A DNA stretch of 64,000 nt from Tolypeutes matacus (taxonomy: Eukaryota > Chordata > Mammalia > Cingulata > Chlamyphoridae): positions 74,408 to 138,407 of the forward strand of contig JAKSZT010040190.1 in assembly GCA_026826555.1 (NCBI GenBank). Reading direction: 5' to 3'. Numbering within the stretch: the first letter of the stretch is position 1; every line of letters begins with the position of its first letter. The notes under the pieces are model-generated. The model ran no database searches, was not told the origin of the DNA, and was given only the letters and a program-made list of their open reading frames with translations. Shown one piece after another: positions 1 through 13,000 of this stretch. Both the position numbers and the translations under genes were made by a program.

Positions 1-694
1 TTGAGTGAAGCAAGCCAGACACAAAAGGACAAATAATGTATAATTGCGCTATAATGAACTAAATATATTATGTAAACTCATGGAATTAATTAGAATATAG
101 GTCACCAGAAAATAGAAGGAGGGTAAAGAATGGAAAGCTGATGGTTAATCTGTGTAGAATTGGTTAAAAGGTTATTTGTAAATCTCTGGAAATGAATGGA
201 AATGATGAGAGTGCATCACGGTATTTGTGACTAGCAGAGGTATTATATGGGTATGACAGTGGTTGAAAGGGAAAGTCTAAGGACGTGTATATTACTAGAA
301 GGAAAGCTAAAAAATGTAACATGGGAACTGTATAACATAGTGAAACTTCATGTAAAACACAAATATGGGTGATACTGTGTATGTAAGACTTTGTTGTTGT
401 TGTTTTGCAAAATATAAATACAAATAAACAAGAGAAGGAAAGAGAATAGCTGCTCTGTACGGCAGGGAAGCATAAGAGAGATTGAGAGGTGATGCAGTTT
501 GTTTGTTTGAGTTTTGTTTTATTATTAATACTGGAATAATGAAAATGCTCCAAAAATGACTGAAGTGATGAATGCACAACTAAGTGATTATACCAAATAC
601 CATTGATTGTACACTGTGGATGGATTCATGCTTTATTAATATGTACCAATAAAATTGATTTGTTAAAAAAAAAAGTTAAAAAAAAAAAAATGAG
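1..694 (+). mobile_element. L1 3' end with poly(A)
   Basis: The first 70 bases match the sense-strand end of ORF2 of the L1 at 43,359-48,631 (gagtgaagcaagccagacac...aaggacaaat), then an L1-type 3' UTR follows and ends in an A-rich tail at about 665-694. The element continues left of the window. It should lie in TRIM27 intron 2. Confidence 0.8.
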
Positions 695-3600
695 TGTTAG
701 AAGTGGCCAAGCCAAGAGGTAGTTAGGAAGTAATTTTAGGAGATACAATTAATGGGAATCAGTGGATGCTTAAATCTGGACAACATGAGAGGTAGAAAAT
801 GAGGAAAAGGTGCTGCATTGAGAAGTGCGGTTTCTCAGAGTAAGAGGCCATTCCCCTGAATAGTATAATCTAAACACTGGCAGAATACCAAACGTTGCTC
901 CTAAGCAGACTTCAAAAGGAGAATCGTTTTATTATTTGCATCTTGCAAAAATCTGTTTTGTCATGTTGACCCCCGATAGGTCAAAAACATTGTATTTGAT
1001 TTCCTAGCAGTAAAGTCTATACTTTATCTCAGTGGAAAATAAACTTAATGAAGAAGAAAAAAAAAGAGTACTTTATTATAATTTGCGGGAATGTTTCTTT
1101 TCTGAATATAAATATAAATATGTGCAAAATTTGACTCGGGCTGGTATTTTGTTGCGTTCTTAAAGCATCTCCTGACAGCCTCGGAGGCCTGGGTGGGGAG
1201 AAAGAACGGGAGGTGGAGTCTTTATAAAGGACGGAGTGATTGAGGCAGACTGTAAACAATATTAAAAAAAAATAATTTAAAAAATGAAAACAAAAAATAG
1301 CATGCATGAGTTTAATAATGAAAATAACAAGTGACAGGTATTGACACGTCGTGCACCTTGTAACTGACTTTAAAACACTTCTGCTTGATAGTGTAGGGTA
1401 TTTGTTAGAATGTAACGGAGAGTCACTCCTTGTGAGGAGTGCTTTGCTAGCATTTGAACGAGTCCAGCCGGAAGCCCACCCTGGAAGGCGGCTTCCGCAG
1501 GGGTTTTCATCTCCAATCCACAGCGGACCCTAAAAGCGTTCAAAACGATTTTTCTTGGTGAAATGAAATGTGTGGCCTTAGAAATGTGTAGATTGGCTGG
1601 AAATATTGTACAGGCCAGAAATAAGCTGCACCTCTGTAGTTTATTTATTTATTTATTTATTTTTCACCCATGCCACACCAGTTTATTAAGCACCTGTGCG
1701 TCAGGCATGGAGAAAAACTGGAGCACATAATAAGGCAGCTTTGGTGCTTGCCACTGCAAGAGTCTGGAAGAGGTGGGCAAAAAATAAGTCATCCAGCCAA
1801 GAGATCAGGAAAACCAGGGGTGTGCCGGCAGAGGGCCTTCCCTGAGGAAGCAGCAGCAGGGTGAGTGGGAAGCAGGGTGAGGAGGAGGGGAGCCCCTAAG
1901 AAGCAGGCACGTGGTCTGGGCACAAAAGGCCTGTGGGGCCAAGACGGCTCTCGAAGGCCAAGATTGGGGGGCTCCATATTTCACAGGGCCATGGACAGCC
2001 ACTGGAGGTTTGCAGCAGAGGAGCAACACGGTCAGGCTCTCCCCTGATGCCCCCTGGCCGCCGTGGATGAGGGGACTGGGCAGGGCTGGCCTTTCCCTCG
2101 TCCCGACACCCCTACATCTCACGTCTGCCTGCCTAGCCAGTGGGAGCGGTGCTTCTCAGAGCCCTTCAGACAGTCGCATTTTGTGAACATTTTTGTCAAC
2201 TGCTCCCTGCCAGGGTGTAGTAAGAAGCTTGTTGGCAGGGAATTCCTTTTTCCCACGGTGCCTTCCGATCCCACCGCTTGTTCTGCCCACAGCTCCCCTT
2301 GCTTGAAGATAGGTCTGATGGGTGGAGAACCTTCTCAGGGAGCCGGGACGCGCTCGTGGGGGAGACGTGGGCACCCGGGCGTCCTTCCTGACTGTGGAGA
2401 GAGTCACAGAGCCCGGGCCTCGCCTGTGGAATGGGTAGGCTGGACTAACAGGTGGTTCGCAGTCGAGGCCAGCGGTGCCCTGTCCCCTCCGAAGGTGTGT
2501 GGCGTTTCTGTGCTTGTCACAGTGACGGGTGTGCAAGGAGGCTCAGCATCCTGCAGGGGAAGGCGCAGGCGTGTCCCGGGCAGAGCTCTCCCCGCGGTGC
2601 TCCTTTGAGAAGCACGGAATGTGTCAGTCTTCAAGGTCTCTCTTAACTTTAGTTTTCTGTTGCTAAGATTATATTTACTGGTCTATGTCTTTGAGGGATG
2701 TCTCTAGCTAGGGAGAGGAATGAGCTTATGGGAAGGATTTAGAAACAAGGATGCGTGTGCATCCCTGAGTCGCACAGTGAGTGCCTAAGACAGGTGGCCG
2801 GAGGAGGGTCTCAGGAGGGGGCGGGCCAGGTGCCGGCACACCTTCTCTGAAGGGCCAGTGAGTCTGTATTTTAGGCTTCACAGGCCCCAGCAGTTGGAGC
2901 ACAAAAGCAGCTGTGGACAATTCGTACCTGAATGGGCATAGCTGTGTCCCAGTAAAACTGGACTTGGCTCCCTGGGAGCCCAGTTTGGAACAAAGCTTTA
3001 ATGGAGGTAATATTTGTCCTGACCGGGGTGGGGTGGAGAAGGAAGGACAGACAGACAGGCAAGGAAGTGGCAAACCAGTCAGCTCTGGGAGGGGACACAG
3101 AACCCCCGAAGCCAGCGGCAGGCTTCTGGAAAACAGAGGGCACGGATTCTGTACGGAAGGCCCCGGGAACCGAGGTAGAAACTGTGTTGGTCGTTCCAAA
3201 CCACCTTGGACAGAGGATGAGAGAGTGGAGCTAAGGCCAGTATCTCTTCCCTTCAGACCATCCTCCTCACGGCACGTGGCTAACCACGCCACTTCCCTGC
3301 GTGGCAGCTTTCGTGCCTTCCAGTTCCTTGGGGATCTGGTCACTTCTTCCCTTTGCTGTCTTCCCTCGGCACGCACGTGCTTTAGGGGACAGAGCCACAC
3401 GCCCTGTCCCCACTGCCCTGCTCACACTGGCTCTCTGCCTGGAAAGCACCTTCACTCAGTGCCCGCTTGCTGAGCTCCTGCTCATCCTGCAAGACCCTGG
3501 AAGGGCACTGCTTCTCTGAGCACTGTACCAGGCTTCTCCCGCCCCAGGATGTCGACTTACCTTTAATTAGCCGTCCACAAACCCGACTCTCGCTTGACCG

Positions 3601-3784
3601 AGTCTCCCAAGGGCAGGGACTGTGTCTTGGCTTTCACTGGGCTACCCCAGTCCCTGGCTCAGAAAAGACCAGAACGGATGAGCGCATGAGCAAGGTGCTT
3701 GGTTGAGTGTCCTGGGATGAAAGGTGATCCGGGGAGAGCTGGGAAGTGCCCAGTTCTCACTGCCCTCTCCTGTCGCCCGCCCAG
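695..3784 (+). other. TRIM27 intron 2, old repeats, no exon seen
   Basis: About 3.1 kb without a supported exon. 1,670-2,060 resembles an ancient LINE2-type element: it opens with a 'tttattaagcacctgtgcgtcaggcatgg' type motif split over two lines and later has the 'gccatggacagccactggaggtttgcagcagagg' type text common to that family. A (TTTA)n run sits at 1,639-1,662. 2,000-3,700 is GC-rich and open in several frames, but I see no protein family there. The 96-nt TRIM27 exon 2 is not visible. Confidence 0.5.
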
Positions 3785-4015
3785 AGCCTGACCCAGATGG
3801 AGAGGGAGAAGATCGTGTGGGAGTTTGAGCAGCTGTACCACTCCTTGAAGGAGCACGAGTATCGCCTCCTGGCGCGCCTCGAGGAGCTGGACTTGGCCAT
3901 CTACAACAGCATCAGCGGCGCCATCACCCAGTTCTCCTGCAACATCTCGCACCTCAGCGGCCTGATCGCCCAGCTGGAGGAGAAGCAGCAGCAGCCCACG
4001 CGGGAGCTCCTGCAG
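3785..4015 (+). CDS. TRIM27: TRIM27 exon 3 (coiled coil, 231 nt)
   Basis: Acceptor is a pyrimidine tract ending cccag at 3784; donor is CTGCAG/gtgcgg after 4015. The exon encodes 77 residues starting SLTQMEREK and ending PTRELLQ, rich in Leu, Glu and Gln as expected for the antiparallel coiled coil that dimerises TRIM proteins. It is phase 0 at both ends. The frame stays open into the intron up to about 4,177, so intron retention would add an unrelated tail. Confidence 0.97.
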
Positions 4016-7000
4016 GTGCGGCTTGGCGAGCCCCTCCCCCATGGCCCCTGGTTGAGCACTCAGCAGCCGGGGCAGGCTCCGTATTGGGCACGACGGAGGG
4101 AAAGCACGTGCACTGTAAGCTCCTCTTGGTACGAGTTGGTTCGGTCAATCGCAGTGTCTCCTGGAAAGGGCAGTTAGAGACCTGATGCCCGGGTGTGCCG
4201 GGCACTGACCAGTGGGCCGAGCGCAGCAAGGCTCTCTGGGCCTGGGGTGGCACCCGCTCGGTGTGTAAGCAGGGATTTGAGCCACGTGACCCTGTGATTT
4301 GAACATGTGCTTGTTGAAGCCTGTGGAATAACAGCTAAAGTAACCCAGCTGTTTGCTGTTGATCTGATTCTGTGCTAAGTGCATCGCTGCTGCCACAAAA
4401 CCTCAAGCGCTTGTGCGGGAATGGTCAGCTGGCCCGGTCCTGTGATTTGACCTTGGTAGCGCAGGTGACAGAGCTGCAGGAACCCAACCCAGCAAGGCTC
4501 CAGGTGAGCTGTGCTGGCCATCATTTGTTCAGCACTGAATTAGTCAGCCAACGGGGTGCTGATGCGAAGTACCATAGATCTGTTGGCTATTATAAAGGGT
4601 ATTTATTTGGGGTAGAAGCTTACAGTCACAAGGCCCTAAAGAGTCCAACTCAAGGTACCATAAGAGGTACTTTCTCACCAAAGTCTGTTGCCACGTATTA
4701 AAGCAAGATGGCGGGCGACGTCTGCGAGGGCTCGGCCTTCCTCTTCCTCTTCAGGCTTCGTGGGCCCAGCCTCTTCCATTCTCAGCTGGAGGCTGGCATA
4801 GGGCTCCTCTCTCTTCCCAGGGCTGGATTCTTTCCGGGCTCGGCTGCTCTGCCCTGTTCACAGGGTCAGCCGTAAACTCTCAGGCGAGTCGCTCATCTCT
4901 CCTCCCAGGGCCTCCGCCATTCTGTGGGGCTGTCTGTCCACCTCTGTGTGTCTTCTCTGTGTCCTTGACTGAGCGTCCACTTCTGCAGCCCACCAGGGGG
5001 CGGGGACTCGACTCTGAGTCGCCCTAATGATGTGGTCGAACCAAAGCCCTAGTCTTGATTTAATAAAGTAAAAACGAAACCTCTGAATTTAAGACAATCA
5101 AAGGGGTATCACGCCCAGAGAAATAAACCAGTTTACAAACATAATATCTTTTAGTAATTCGTAAATAATATTAAACTGCCACAAACGCATGTTAATTGAG
5201 CGTCTGCTCTGGCTCGGGTGCTAACCTAGGCACTGGGATTAAGTAGTGAATAAGCTCTCCTGAAATTCAGATTCTAACATGGAGAGCAGGCAACAAGGTG
5301 AACAGGCAGGTATCCCAGGGGTGGATAAATGCCATGAAAAGGGGGTTGGTAGGATAAGTCAGCGAACTGGTAAAAAACGGCCATCGGGGTGGCCTTATCT
5401 AGAGCTGCCACAGTGGAGAGTGGACAGGAGCTGCATTTCGGGGCGTTGAGTGGTGCCTGGGTGGGGTGAATGCAGACTACAAGGGTAGATAACTGTTTCA
5501 AGAAACAGGACTGGGGAAGCGGCTGTGGCTCAATCAGTAGGGCTCCCATTTACCATATGGGAGGCCCCGGGTTCGGTTCCCGGGGCCTCCTGGTGAAGGC
5601 AAGCCCGCCTGCACGGCGTGGTTAGCTGACCCAGCGAGCACAAGCAGCAAGGGGGGGATAAATGAATAAATAAATAAAATCTTTAAAAAAAAAAAGAAAA
5701 GAAAAGAAACAGGACTGTGGAGGGGAGGTAAGGAAATACTTAGCGATGAGGCAGGATTGTGGGGCTTCGTGGGGAGAAGATGCTTAAGGAAACTGGTCAA
5801 ACCTATTTTATTTTATTTTTTTTTTTTTTTTTACCGGGCGGCACCGGGGATCGAACCCCGGTCTCTCCATATGGTAGACGGACGCCGAACCTCTTGAGCC
5901 ACATCTGTTTCCCAATCAAACCTATTTTAAAAGAACGTGTCGGGACAGTGGGTGTAGCTCAGTGGTTGAGTGCCTGCTTCCCGTGTATGAGGTCCTGGGT
6001 TCGATCCCCGGTACCTCCAAACCCGTGTGGCCGTGAAGACCCACGATGTAAGGGTCCAGGTACAGGGGACGTTGAAGCTGTGAGGCACGGTGGGTGAGCC
6101 ACGGAGGTGCCCTTGTGAGAAGGCAGGAGGGATTGGGAAGTAAAGCCGGTGTAGGGTCAGAGAGGAGGCGGGGAGAGGCGGGTGCTGGCGGGTTGTGAGC
6201 TGGTAGCAACAACCTGATGGCTTTTATTCTCTCCGTACTTGGAAAGCAGGATCGTCGGCCGCGGTGGAGGAGTGGCTAGGGGAAACGGGAGCTTTGAGGA
6301 ATGAAGGAAAGCTCTGTGCAGCGTGGAAAAGCCACTTAGTCAGCGAGGGCCCCGCCGCCCCTTTGTATGGTCTTCTGGGCTGCCTTGACCACCCCCTGCA
6401 GGCACAGGGGGCGCACGTAGGTGGGCTCATCCAGTGCAAGGTGGACGTGGGGTTTTGTGGGTTTTGTTTCTTTAGTCATGGTAAAAATACACATAACATA
6501 CACTTTGCCATTTCAAGCATTTCAAAGTGTACAACTCAGTGGCATTTAGTAAACTCACAGTGTTGTCCAGCAACCACCACTAGCTGGTTCCAGAGCATTC
6601 TCGTCACCCCAAAAGGAAACCCCACACCCAATAAGCAGCCACTCCTGTTCCCCCTCCCCCAGCGCTTGGCAGCCACCAGGCTGCTTCCTGCCTATGGATT
6701 TGCCTGCTCCAGGCATTTCACATAAATGTGCCGCACAGTGTGTGGCCTTTTGTGCCTGGCTTCCTTCACGTAGCGTAAGGTTTTCGTGGCTCGTTCATGT
6801 CGCAGCATCTATCAGTACTTCATTCTTTTGTGTGGCCGAGTATGGAAGTGCCACCCTTTGTTTATCCGTTTGTCAGTTGGACATTTGGGGTGTTTCCATC
6901 CACCTTTCGGTCATAGTGAATAGTGCTGCTATGAACATAAAAATACCGAGAATTTGTGTCCTCCTTGTGTAGGGGCCACTCAAATCTCCACCGTATCATC

Positions 7001-10000
7001 TCAGTTCTAAGCAAGCACCGGACTTGAGGCTTTAAATGCCTTTTTTTTTTTTTTTTTTAAAGGCAGAAGGTATTTGTGAGAATGTTTTTGAAAAGATGGA
7101 CCATGATGAGGGAAGTGGAGAAAGAAAGCGAGGCTGGTTGACTCTAGTGCAGGGGAGGGGTCTCCTCGCTAGCACAGCGTGGTTAGTGGCTGCAGTCATG
7201 GGAAGTGCAGGCTGAGGCTTCAGGGAGAGGCAGGAGAGGCACTGCCGCTGAAGTCCAGAATAAGGCAAGGTGCCCGCTGCCCTCGGCCCCCATCTAACAT
7301 TGAGCTGGAGGTTTTAGCTGATGCAGCTCGATGAGAGAGAACAATTAGTTACAGAGACCGAAGAAATGGAGTATTTGCAGATGACATAATAGTATACTTG
7401 TAAATTAGAAAATAAGTGCTAAAACTAAAGAATTCAGCACGGTGTCAGGATATAAAATCAATTTACAGAAATCAGCACAGACAACCATTAGAAGACAAAT
7501 TAGAAGAGAAAACCCCATTTCCAGATTAAAAAAAAAAAAGATAAAATACCTGGGAATAAACTTATGAGAAATGCATAAAAAACCATGAAGTGAAAATTAT
7601 AGAACATGAAAGACACAAAATAGACTTGAACAAATGAAAAGACACCACTTGTTCTTGGACGAGACATCTCAACATGATCAAATTGTCAGTTTTCCATAAG
7701 TTAATTAATAAATTTAATTCAATCCCGATAAAAACACTAACAAGCCTTTTAGTATTATTAAAGACAATACTGGAGCTAGACGAATTGATAGTCACGTTCA
7801 GATAGAAACACAAGAACATGAAAATAGCCAGGACACTGCGAAAGAAGAGGCGTGTGAGGGGAATACTCCAAAGCCTGTAAATGAAAGTAGCACATCAGAA
7901 ACCACGCAGGCACACACTGTAACCAGTCAAAAAATGTTTGACTTAGAAACATGCAAATCAAAGCCACTCTATGATGCCCTTACCCATCTAGGGGCAAGTT
8001 TTCAAAAACCTAGCACTGCACTCTATTGGTAAAGCTGTGGGGAAAAGAGACACACACATGTGCAAAATAATAGAGCCCTTTGGGAGGAAAAGTGGGCAGT
8101 ATCTAACAGAACTATGTTTACAGTTAGACTTTGACCAGGAATCCTTCCAGGAACTTACTTAAAGATACAACTGTGTATGAAGATACAGGTGCTTCCAGGA
8201 GAGCCGCGTGGAGGCGTCGCCGTTTCAGAGCAGGTGGCGCAGCAAGAAACACTCCTGGAGCGGTGTCCGCGGGACTCATAGCGCGAGGCCTCCTCGAGCC
8301 CCTGCTCCAGGCATATTTCTCCCAGTTTGACGCTGTTACAAGACTCAGACCGTCCAGAGCTAAAAAGACTGGAAGTAGCAAAGGTTATGCCTTTGTGGAG
8401 TTCACTCTGATGATGTTGCCAAGATAATTGCTGAAACAATGAACAGCTACCTTTTCGGTGAAAGGCTCTTGAAGGGTGAGTTTGTGCCTTCTGAAAAAGT
8501 ACATGAAGAACTTTTCAAAGCCTGGGATGTTCTATTTGCAAAGCCTCACATCCAGCAGTGAAACGGTGTAATAAGAAAATGGATAAAAAGTAAATATATT
8601 TTAAAAAATAAATGTAAAGATGTTCAAAAAATAAATAAATACATTAACAATAAAAAAAAACGGGCACTTATAGAAAAGCTATGGATGGAAAAGCGATTTA
8701 AAAACAAAGAAAACTTACAAAGAAATTAGCTCAAAAAGGAATAAACTATAATTTTCCTTCATTGATTTTATGGAAAGAGAAGAAAAGAAATGCTTCAAAC
8801 ACTGTTCTTCAGAAATCTACGAAGGGCCAGGTTTTCCCAAACAGGAAGAAACGAGCGGATTCAGGAACCCGATACTCCCAAGGACATGGGGATAGCCAGG
8901 ATGCCACAGCAGTCTGCACATCAGCATTTTTGGAGAGGCGAAAATCTGAAGTGACTGAGGTGAGTGATGACGAAGATAATGAAATAGTCTTCAAACCGCT
9001 GATGTCTGGTGCAAAGAAGAAACACAAGCAACTCAGACACCTACAGGTTCAGGGGGAAAAAGACGAAAAAAAAAAAAAAAAAAGCAAACAGTGAACCTGA
9101 ATGTGTTGTGTGTACTGTTTCTTCTGAAAAGCTTGTGTTATTAGGGCTGATTCTTTATTCCTAGGTGCAGTGAAATGCAGCTGCTGGCAAGCTTGTCAGG
9201 AAAAACATGCTCTTAGTTCAAATAAGTAAGAAAAGCAATGGTTAAAAAAATACATATGCAGAGCTGCTTGTTACAACGTTGTAATCGCAAACTAGTGGAA
9301 ACAATCTAACTGCCAAACCTAGGAGATTGGTTGAGTCACTTCTGCCGCATCCGCACAGTGGAATCCTGTGCAGCTGTAGAAAGGTGGGCAGGGGGCACTG
9401 CACGGCCTCTGCCCCACTGCCGCCTCCACAGCTCCTGGGGCTGCTTGCGGCTCGTCTCCTGGCGAACCTTGTACCCCTTTTGTGAAGCAGTGGCTCAGGA
9501 GACTGATGGGAAAACCCACGGAAGCAGTGAGTCGGAGAACAAGGGCCGCATTAATTTGAAGGTGGGGAGCAGGCTGGCTCTGGTGCAGCTGGAGATGAAG
9601 AGGCCATGCCACCTGTTTAGCTGACGAGAGCCCAGTGCGAACGGCGGCACTTGTCACTGCGGCAGATGCGGTTCTGATGCGCCCACTGCACAGTGGGAAA
9701 TGGAGGGGGACGGGGCATGGGTGTGCTCCACGGGCAGACAGCAGGCATCTCCTGAACGGGGAGCCCGCTGCCCGCCCGGCTCCAGACCTCAGTCCTCAGA
9801 CCAGAATACGCTCCCAGGTAGGGAATGAAATCCTGTCATTTCCTCCTTCCCCATTCCTGGTTGTGCGTAAAGGAACTGGTGTGTATGCACAAGCATAACG
9901 ATGATTTTTTTTAAACTAAATGGCCAAAGGTATGTTTTGATGGCGATGGGATGGGGGAAAATACTGGTTCTGTGAAAACACCCTCTGTCTCCATTAGTGA

Positions 10001-13000
10001 CATGCTCATTCAGCTCTTATCTTTATATTCCAATAAGTTATTTTGCTTAACAAAAACCAACAACATAAAAATCCTCATACCTTCTTCAATCGGTGGGTTT
10101 TAATGTTGTTGTTTTTTAATTTATCACTGTAAAACCAAGGACAATTTTATAACTTCTTCCTATGTGTCTGTTTCATGTAGGGCAGTCTGGTCTAAGTGGG
10201 GATAAATTACTCCTTAAAAAAAAACAAAACAACTCTAGATAGTTTTCCCTTCAAGTCAAGTTTCTTGTTTAAATAAACTTCTTGTTTAAAATGAAAAATA
10301 TGGGAAGCGGCTGTGGCTCAATCAGTGGGGCTCCCGTTTACCATATGGGAGGCCCCGGGTTCGGTTCCCGGGGCCTCCTGGTGAAGGCAAGCCCGCCCGC
10401 ACGGCGTGGTTAGCTGACCCAGCGAGCACAAGCAGCACGGGGGGAATAAATGAATAAATAAATAAAATCTTAAAAAAAAAAAAAAAAAGAAAAAGAAATA
10501 AATGAATAAAGAAGACACACGAATTGGTAGGGAGTAGTTTCCAGGATATATTGTTAAGTGAAAAACATCAAAGTGCAAAATACAGTTGTTCTGTAAGAAA
10601 GAAGGGGAATTTGGGAAACACATGCATCTGCTTATTTTTGCGAAGGAAACATTGGAAGGGTCAACCAGAAAATAATGGGGATGGGGAGGATGGGATAGAG
10701 GGGATAGGAAAGGGAGCGGCACTTTAGATATTTTGTATAGTTTTGACTTTTGAAATCATGTTAATGTTTCATCCCTTAAAAAAACTAAATTAAATCAACA
10801 AGGATGGAGTAAAAATTCTAAAACTGAATGAACCCAGCTCTGTTTTAAATGAGCGCTATAACCACCTGAAGGGGAAAACACTAAGCCTAGTAACTTTTGA
10901 ATACAGTACTTTGGCTATATACCCTCAATCTAAAGAAAAAAAGAATGACCAGAAATCTCCAGCTTAAGTTCTCATGAAGCTTTTTTGTTTTGTTTTGTTT
11001 TCCTGGTATTGGTATGGGTATATGTATTAGTCAGCCAAAGGGGTGCTAATGTGAAATACCAAAAATGGGTTGGTCTTTATAAAGGGTATTTATTTGGGGT
11101 AGAAGTCCACAGATACCAGGCCATAAAGCGTTAGGTTTCTTCTCTCACCACAGTCCATTGCCACGTGTTGGAGCAAGACAGCTGCCAACGTTTGCCAGGG
11201 TTCAGGCTTCTTGGGTTCTTCTCTTCCCGGGGCTGCGTTTCTCTCCAGACTTAGCGCCTCTGGTTCCTCCTCAAGGTCAGCTGTAGACGATCAGGCTCGC
11301 TTCTCTTCTCCTGGGGCTTTCTCTCCAGCATCAAAACTCCAACATCAAAACTGCTGCAGCTCTGTTGTTTGTGATGCCTTTTATATTTTCTTCCCCCACC
11401 CACCAAGGGGTGGGGCTCAACACCCTACTGACGTGGCCCAGTCAATGCCCTAATCATAACTTTTTTTTAAAGATTTATTTTATTTATTTATCCGCCCCCT
11501 TGCTGCTTGTGCTCGCTGTGTCCATTTTGCTTTGCATTTTTCTGTGTCTGTTTGTCTCCCTTTGTTGGGTCATCTTGCTGCATCAGCTCACCACACCATG
11601 CAGGCTGGCTTGCCTTCACCAAGAGGCCCCGGGAATCGAACCCGGGGCCTCATCATATGGTAAACGGGTGCCCAACCAATTGAGCCACAGCCGCTTCCCC
11701 TAATCCTAACTTAATCATGCCCAGATTAGCAGATCAGTTTACAAGCATGATCCAATTATATTTTTGGAATTCATAATTACATCAAACTGCCAACTCTACA
11801 GTATAGTACTTATGAAACTAGTTTATTTTATTTTATTTTTTATTTATTTATTTTATTTTATTTTTTTTTTTTTTAATTTACCGGGAGGTACCGGGAATCG
11901 AACCCCGGTCTCTCCATATGGTAGACGGACGCCGAACCTCTTGAGCCACATCCGTTTCCCATGAAACTATTTTAGATGTATTGAAGAACTGAGCAAATTA
12001 GTAAATTAGTGAGATACAAATATGGAATAGGGAAAAGCGTAGAAACACTTTGTGGGGTTGGACTGGGATTGGAGATAATGCGTAAACTCATGAGGTCCTA
12101 ACTCTTGTCCACTGAAAGGGATTAGAAACAACGATACCCTAAAGCAGTGATCACAGCCAGCACCCTGATCATGGCTTCTAAAATAAGAACCTTGGGAAGC
12201 GGCTGTGGCTCAATCGGTGGGGCTCCCGTTTACCATATGGGAGGCCCTGGGTTCGGTTCCCAGGGCCTCCTGGTGAAGGCAGGCCCGCCCGCACGGCGTG
12301 GTTAGCTGACCCAGCGAGCACAAGCAGCAAGGGGGGGATAAATGAATAAATAAATAAATAAATCTTTAAAAAAAATAAAATAAAATAAAATAAGAACCTA
12401 TGAGTCCCTGCTAATAATAAATAAGAAGGGAAAATTATCAATGGATGGTAAATCTAAGAGGGGAAAGTTTATTAGTATTAGTATAATTCCATAATTTCAA
12501 AGTATCACTTATAGATTACTTATTAATTACCAAAGGAAAAATAATCACTATTTAATGGTCAAAATCAATATCGCTAATAAGGGGCAAGTGAATATCATGT
12601 ACCTCTAGATGGACACACAGCGTACAAGGCAAAGCTGGTTCGATCTGAATTTGATCATGAGGGAAATATCAAACTCAGACTGAGGGACAGTCTGTAAAAT
12701 AACTGGTCTGTATTTTTTTTTCTTTTCTTTCCTTTCTTTGTATATATTTTTTTGTTTAACTGAATTCCCAGGGCCTACCATATTATTTGCTAGATAGTAA
12801 ATATTTGTTAAATAAATGAATGCATTGCTTTTCATTGCACATTTATTCCTTTATCTGGATAGAAAGGAAAAGGGAGTCTTGAATCTTTGAAACTTGCCTA
12901 ATTGATGTTATTCTGCTACATGGATGTGCTAGTTTTATGTGGCTGCTGTAACATTACATAAACTGGAAGGCTTAAAACAACGGGAATTTATTCTCTCAAT

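Noticed and set aside
2063..2608. A 181-codon frame in TRIM27 intron 2
   Set aside because: No recognisable domain, no splice context matching TRIM27, and a competing frame on the other strand; judged chance in GC-rich DNA.
3746..4177. A 143-codon frame around TRIM27 exon 3
   Set aside because: Only 3,785-4,015 is exon; the rest is intron read-through. Possible as a retained-intron tail but unsupported.
5514..12386. tRNA-like sequences with A and B boxes that could be annotated as tRNA genes
   Set aside because: They are SINE heads: each is followed by the same body and A-tail, most have TSDs, and none keeps a proper acceptor stem.
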